Below, piece after piece: positions 60,621-64,000 of a stretch of DNA of 64,000 nucleotides. The translations under genes and the position numbers were made by a program. Origin of the DNA: Chromobotia macracanthus (lineage: Eukaryota > Chordata > Actinopteri > Cypriniformes > Botiidae); the NCBI GenBank assembly GCA_036877525.1, contig JAZGTH010000075.1, forward strand, positions 1,727,501-1,791,500, written 5' to 3'. Position 1 is the stretch's first letter, and every line of letters begins with the position of its first letter. A model generated the notes under the pieces. The model worked only from the letters and a program-made list of their open reading frames with translations. It made no database searches and was not told where the DNA came from.

Positions 60621-63415
60621 TTACCGTCATTTCCGCTTATTTAAGTTACTTTATAAATTATAAATGTATAAAGGCTTACAAATGATGTTTGTTCGGTTTT
60701 GAGGGCCATTGGTGGCTTTGAAACGGTTTACAACATCTCTTCTTTATGTACTCTTGGTTTCTCTTGAGTGTGTCGTGGTCTGAATCGTGCGCATGTGTTT
60801 TATGAGCACATGTCCTCGTTTAGTCTTCAGTCTGATTAAACGCGTTTGGCATCATTACACGTGTAGTGTGTGTTGCTTAATAATACAGAAGCGTTTATGA
60901 ATCATTAAACAATGAATGAACACCCTGCGTGTTTATTTATATCCTTCATACTGGAACAAACAAGAAGAAGAAGAAGAAGAAGACGACAGAGGAAAGCCCC
61001 GTGGAGACCGCGTCTCCATCATGTGTAGGAAACTTTCCAGTGGTTTGTCTTCCCCTCCATCTCAAGATCAAAATGTACCTGTTGAGGCTTCCGTCTGACT
61101 GATGTGTTTCATATGAAAAACTGAAACCCCAACTCAACACATCCTTAAATTCAGAATCAGATGAACGCAATCTTATATGAGATGGTCATTGTTCACAATT
61201 ATGCTTTTTGAAACAATAATGATGGTGATACCAGGATGTGGTTCCTCTCAGCCAACGATTGTTTGCATGTATTTTCATAGATTCGTTTGTTTTAGATGAC
61301 TCGATAAGAGTGACAGCTACAGTTCAGGTTTAAAATGCATTAAGTTTCATTGTGTAATGCAGTACAATATTACGCAGGAAATCAAATGCATTAGATTGTA
61401 TATTTTAGTGGTTATGTATTTGTATATGGATATATTACTTTTGAAGAGAGTCAGACACTGGCGCTAGTTCTTCTTCATATACTGACTTTGTTCTCCGTGT
61501 CACATGTTATAGTTGTAGATTTTACATGTCCACACACTGCAAATGAAAGACAAACATGCTGAAAAAGTTAACCACGGAAAATCAGTAAGATCTGCCGTTA
61601 ATATCTACTTTATCTGTGTTGTCATTATAAACAGAAACTTCTCAGAAGCTGGAAACCATAACTAACTAGTCCCGTGTAGGCAAGAAGGTCTTTTGTTGTC
61701 TTACGGGCTGTTTGTAACCTTTTATAGGTTGTCAATAACCTTTAATAGGTTGTCTATAACCTTTTATAAAAACAACATGAGAATATCACCATCACAACCA
61801 GGGTTTGAAATTAACTTTTTGTTTACCAGCCACTGTGGCTAGTGGTTAACGTTTCTGAAAAGTATGAATTAGTATACTGAAAAGTATGAATTAGTATATT
61901 TCAGATGCCTTTTAAGAAGATTACAGTTAATATGTATATATTTGTGTGTGTGTATATTTTAATTAGATTAAATTATTATATATTTTATATGTTTAATTAA
62001 TGTGAGTGTTTATGTGGTGGTGTGAATTGTTTGCTCGAACATTTATTTTTCTCAAAGAAAACATGAAGTATTTAAAGTTGAACAATTTGCATAGACTGTT
62101 TTGAGGTTGATATACTCTTCTTGGAGAAGATTAAAACAGGCAGTTCAGATGAAGTCACAGCTGTTTGACATTAAACATTCAGACAGAAGTTTACTGACAA
62201 TAACTTATACGAAACTCTTGTGTTTAACCCAGTTACAGTGTAAGTTGTAAAAATATAACTTCCTGTATTCAGCATTAATTCATGACGTCTGCTGTAGGTC
62301 TTTCAGTGGCTCATATAGTAGACAAATGTAGCTACTTTTTAAAGTCCTGTATTGTTATTGACCAGTAAAGATACTAATCAGTATTTCTCTTGTTTCTTTC
62401 AGTGGAGTGTAATGGCGTGTGCTGGGTTCAGTGGTGTGTGTATGTGCCCATTTTGGTTGCTGGTTTCCCTCTGAATCTGGCCGCTCTGTGGCAGCTCCTC
62501 TTCCGTGTCCGGCGCTGGAGTGAATCCACTGTTTACCTTGTCAACTTGATGATAAATGACAGCTTGCTGATGTTCTCGCTGCCTTTTAAGATATACGCAT
62601 ACGAGAGACCCTGGACCCTTGGCCGAACCTTCTGCTCCCTGCTGGAGAGCCTGCTGTACGTCAACATCTATGGCAGTATAATGCTGAGCGTATGCATCGC
62701 GGTTGATCGCTACGTCGCTCTACAGTTCCCCTTCGCTGCTCGCCGTCTGCGATCCCCGCGCAAGGCGAGTCTTGTGTGTCTGGTGGTTTGGATGGGGGTC
62801 TTTGGAAGCAGCGCTCCTATCTACACGCTCCACGACTCGGTGAACAACACATTCCACTGCTTTCAGCAATTTTCCAAAAGCACCTGGAGCAAAAGTGGGA
62901 TTGTGGTTGCGATGGAGACGGTGTTTTGCAGCAGCGCCGCAGTGATGGTGTTCTGTTCCATGCGCGTGGTGCACATCTTGCGTGACCTGAGGGAACGTAA
63001 CCCAGGCGACGCCAAACTGCGCAACAACAAGAGCGTGAAGATTGTTCTTAGCAACCTGTTGGTCTTCCTCACATGCTTCATCCCCTACCACATAGCAGCA
63101 CCGATATACTTCAAGGTGAAGAACGATAGCCAACATTCCAAACACACGATCGATCAGCTGCGCTACTTCATTCACATTAGTATTTGCATTAGCAATGTGA
63201 ACTGCCTGGCGGATGGCGCATGTTATTATTTCATTCTTAAAGAGAACCTGCAGTCTGCACTGCGAGAGAGAAGAATGGCCATACGTGTCCGAGAGACACG
63301 GATACGAGAATCAGATTCCCGAATGAAATGTGGAGAGTCAAAATGTGGAAAATTGTTTAATGTTTTGTCTAAAAACACGGAGATGGAGATATGTGTGGAC
63401 ACGGGTTTCACATAA
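60594..63415 (+). CDS. gpr55: GPR55-like G-protein-coupled receptor
   Basis: Two coding exons: 60594-60606 (ATG AAC TCG TCC T, donor GTAAGT) and 62403-63415 (acceptor TTTCAG). They join in phase to 341 codons plus TAA. The tiny first exon supplies the start and an N-glycosylation sequon NSS. Seven hydrophobic segments, DRYVALQFP at the end of TM3, LRSPRK in loop 2, and cysteines in TFCSLLES and FHCFQQ for the usual disulfide are visible. TM7 carries SNVNC..DGACYYF in place of NPxxY. APIYTLHD, STWSK and SNVNC resemble GPR55 more than GPR35. GPR55 responds to lysophosphatidylinositol and signals through G12/13 and RhoA; the ligand here is inferred. Confidence 0.85.
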
Positions 63416-64000
63416 AGACAGTTTTAACAGACAAAGAAAATGCAGGGAGAGCAAGCCCTGGATGCCACACAGCAGGACAATGGGCAGAGAGATGCCACTG
63501 AGGGGTTACAGAGTGTCGATTCAATGTTCACAGTAACACAAAGCAAACAGTTGTTCTCACAACCAGAAGTTGCCCATATACACCTTTGCAAATTAAGTTG
63601 CACATTTGTTGTGAGAGAATAAGACTTTGTGTAAAATGCTGCTGCAGAAATCATTTACATATCTAAATGTAGTCCAGTGTTGTGAAACCTAAACGCTTTG
63701 AACTAAAAATTCTGCTATCATCTACTCACCGTCACTCAGAAACCCTGTGCAATGTGAAACATACTATCAGTCAGAGTTGCTATTTCCATACAGTGTAAAT
63801 ACGTGATGATCACAGACAACACATGTATTTTATTAATCATACAACTGGTCAGAATTTAAACTCTGCTACATCTGTTCAGGCTAAACAAAGACTTTACTAA
63901 CAAATCTCACACTTTTTAAAACCACTCAAGTCATATCAGGTCTTGACTTTCGTCTCAGCTGGTGCCCCTCAAAATAATCGGTGCATGACACCCCCACTGT
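63416..64000. other. 3' flank of the gpr55-like gene
   Basis: Presumed 3' UTR and intergenic sequence. I see no clear AATAAA close to the stop and no further gene before the window ends. Confidence 0.4.

Noticed and set aside
62390..62402. Receptor start inside the ORF that opens at 62390
   Set aside because: That stretch is the intron end (TTTCTTTCAG) and has no ATG in frame; the short exon at 60594 gives a start and matching phase.

Overview
The window reads as chromosomal DNA of a ray-finned fish, most likely a cypriniform. Genes are split by many GT-AG introns. Introns and intergenic DNA are AT-rich and crowded with micro- and minisatellites and short TIR elements of the kind common in carp-like fishes. 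The two recognisable genes on the right are vertebrate ngef and gpr55. No bacterial, plasmid or phage features are seen.

Layout. 1-7.4 kb: intergenic DNA with a tRNA-Gly(TCC), a CpG-richer block at 2.5-3.8 kb and a satellite of about 12.5 units of ~229 bp (4.39-7.26 kb). 7.485-36.69 kb, plus strand: one gene that I can thread through 27 exons with matching phases. Its order is RING finger and B-box; an SNTX-family (stonustoxin-like, MACPF-related) region; helical and thioredoxin-like segments; two FN3 domains; a tandem array of 13 near-identical phase-2/phase-2 exons (one short, twelve full); then eight diverged leucine-rich exons ending in an NLR-like LRR tail. The model is about 3,300 residues and open except for one missing base in the exon at 35323-35621. 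37.2-37.7 kb: tRNA-Trp, a tRNA-Ile with a broken acceptor stem and a tRNA-Pro remnant. 38.04-41.89 kb: a minisatellite with an AATAAA in nearly every unit, lying between two convergent genes. 43.53-56.01 kb, minus strand: ngef (ephexin-1, DH-PH-SH3 RhoGEF) with a likely second promoter at 53.1 kb. 57.55-59.47 kb: a minisatellite that creates large false ORFs. 60.59-63.42 kb, plus strand: a two-exon gpr55-like GPCR.

The part most worth pursuing is the exon array at 11.4-32.0 kb. The last ~270 bp of each exon is almost identical across all units, while the first 150-190 bp and the introns fall into distinct types. Variants are shared between distant units. All twelve full exons have the same phase at both ends, so any subset can be spliced or lost without breaking frame. 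This is the signature of a gene-conversion-homogenised, copy-number-labile solenoid, here attached to RING and SNTX modules. A role in intracellular recognition or immunity is inference from domain composition only.

ngef and gpr55 are unrelated in mechanism to the left-hand gene; their adjacency matches my recollection that both map to human 2q37.
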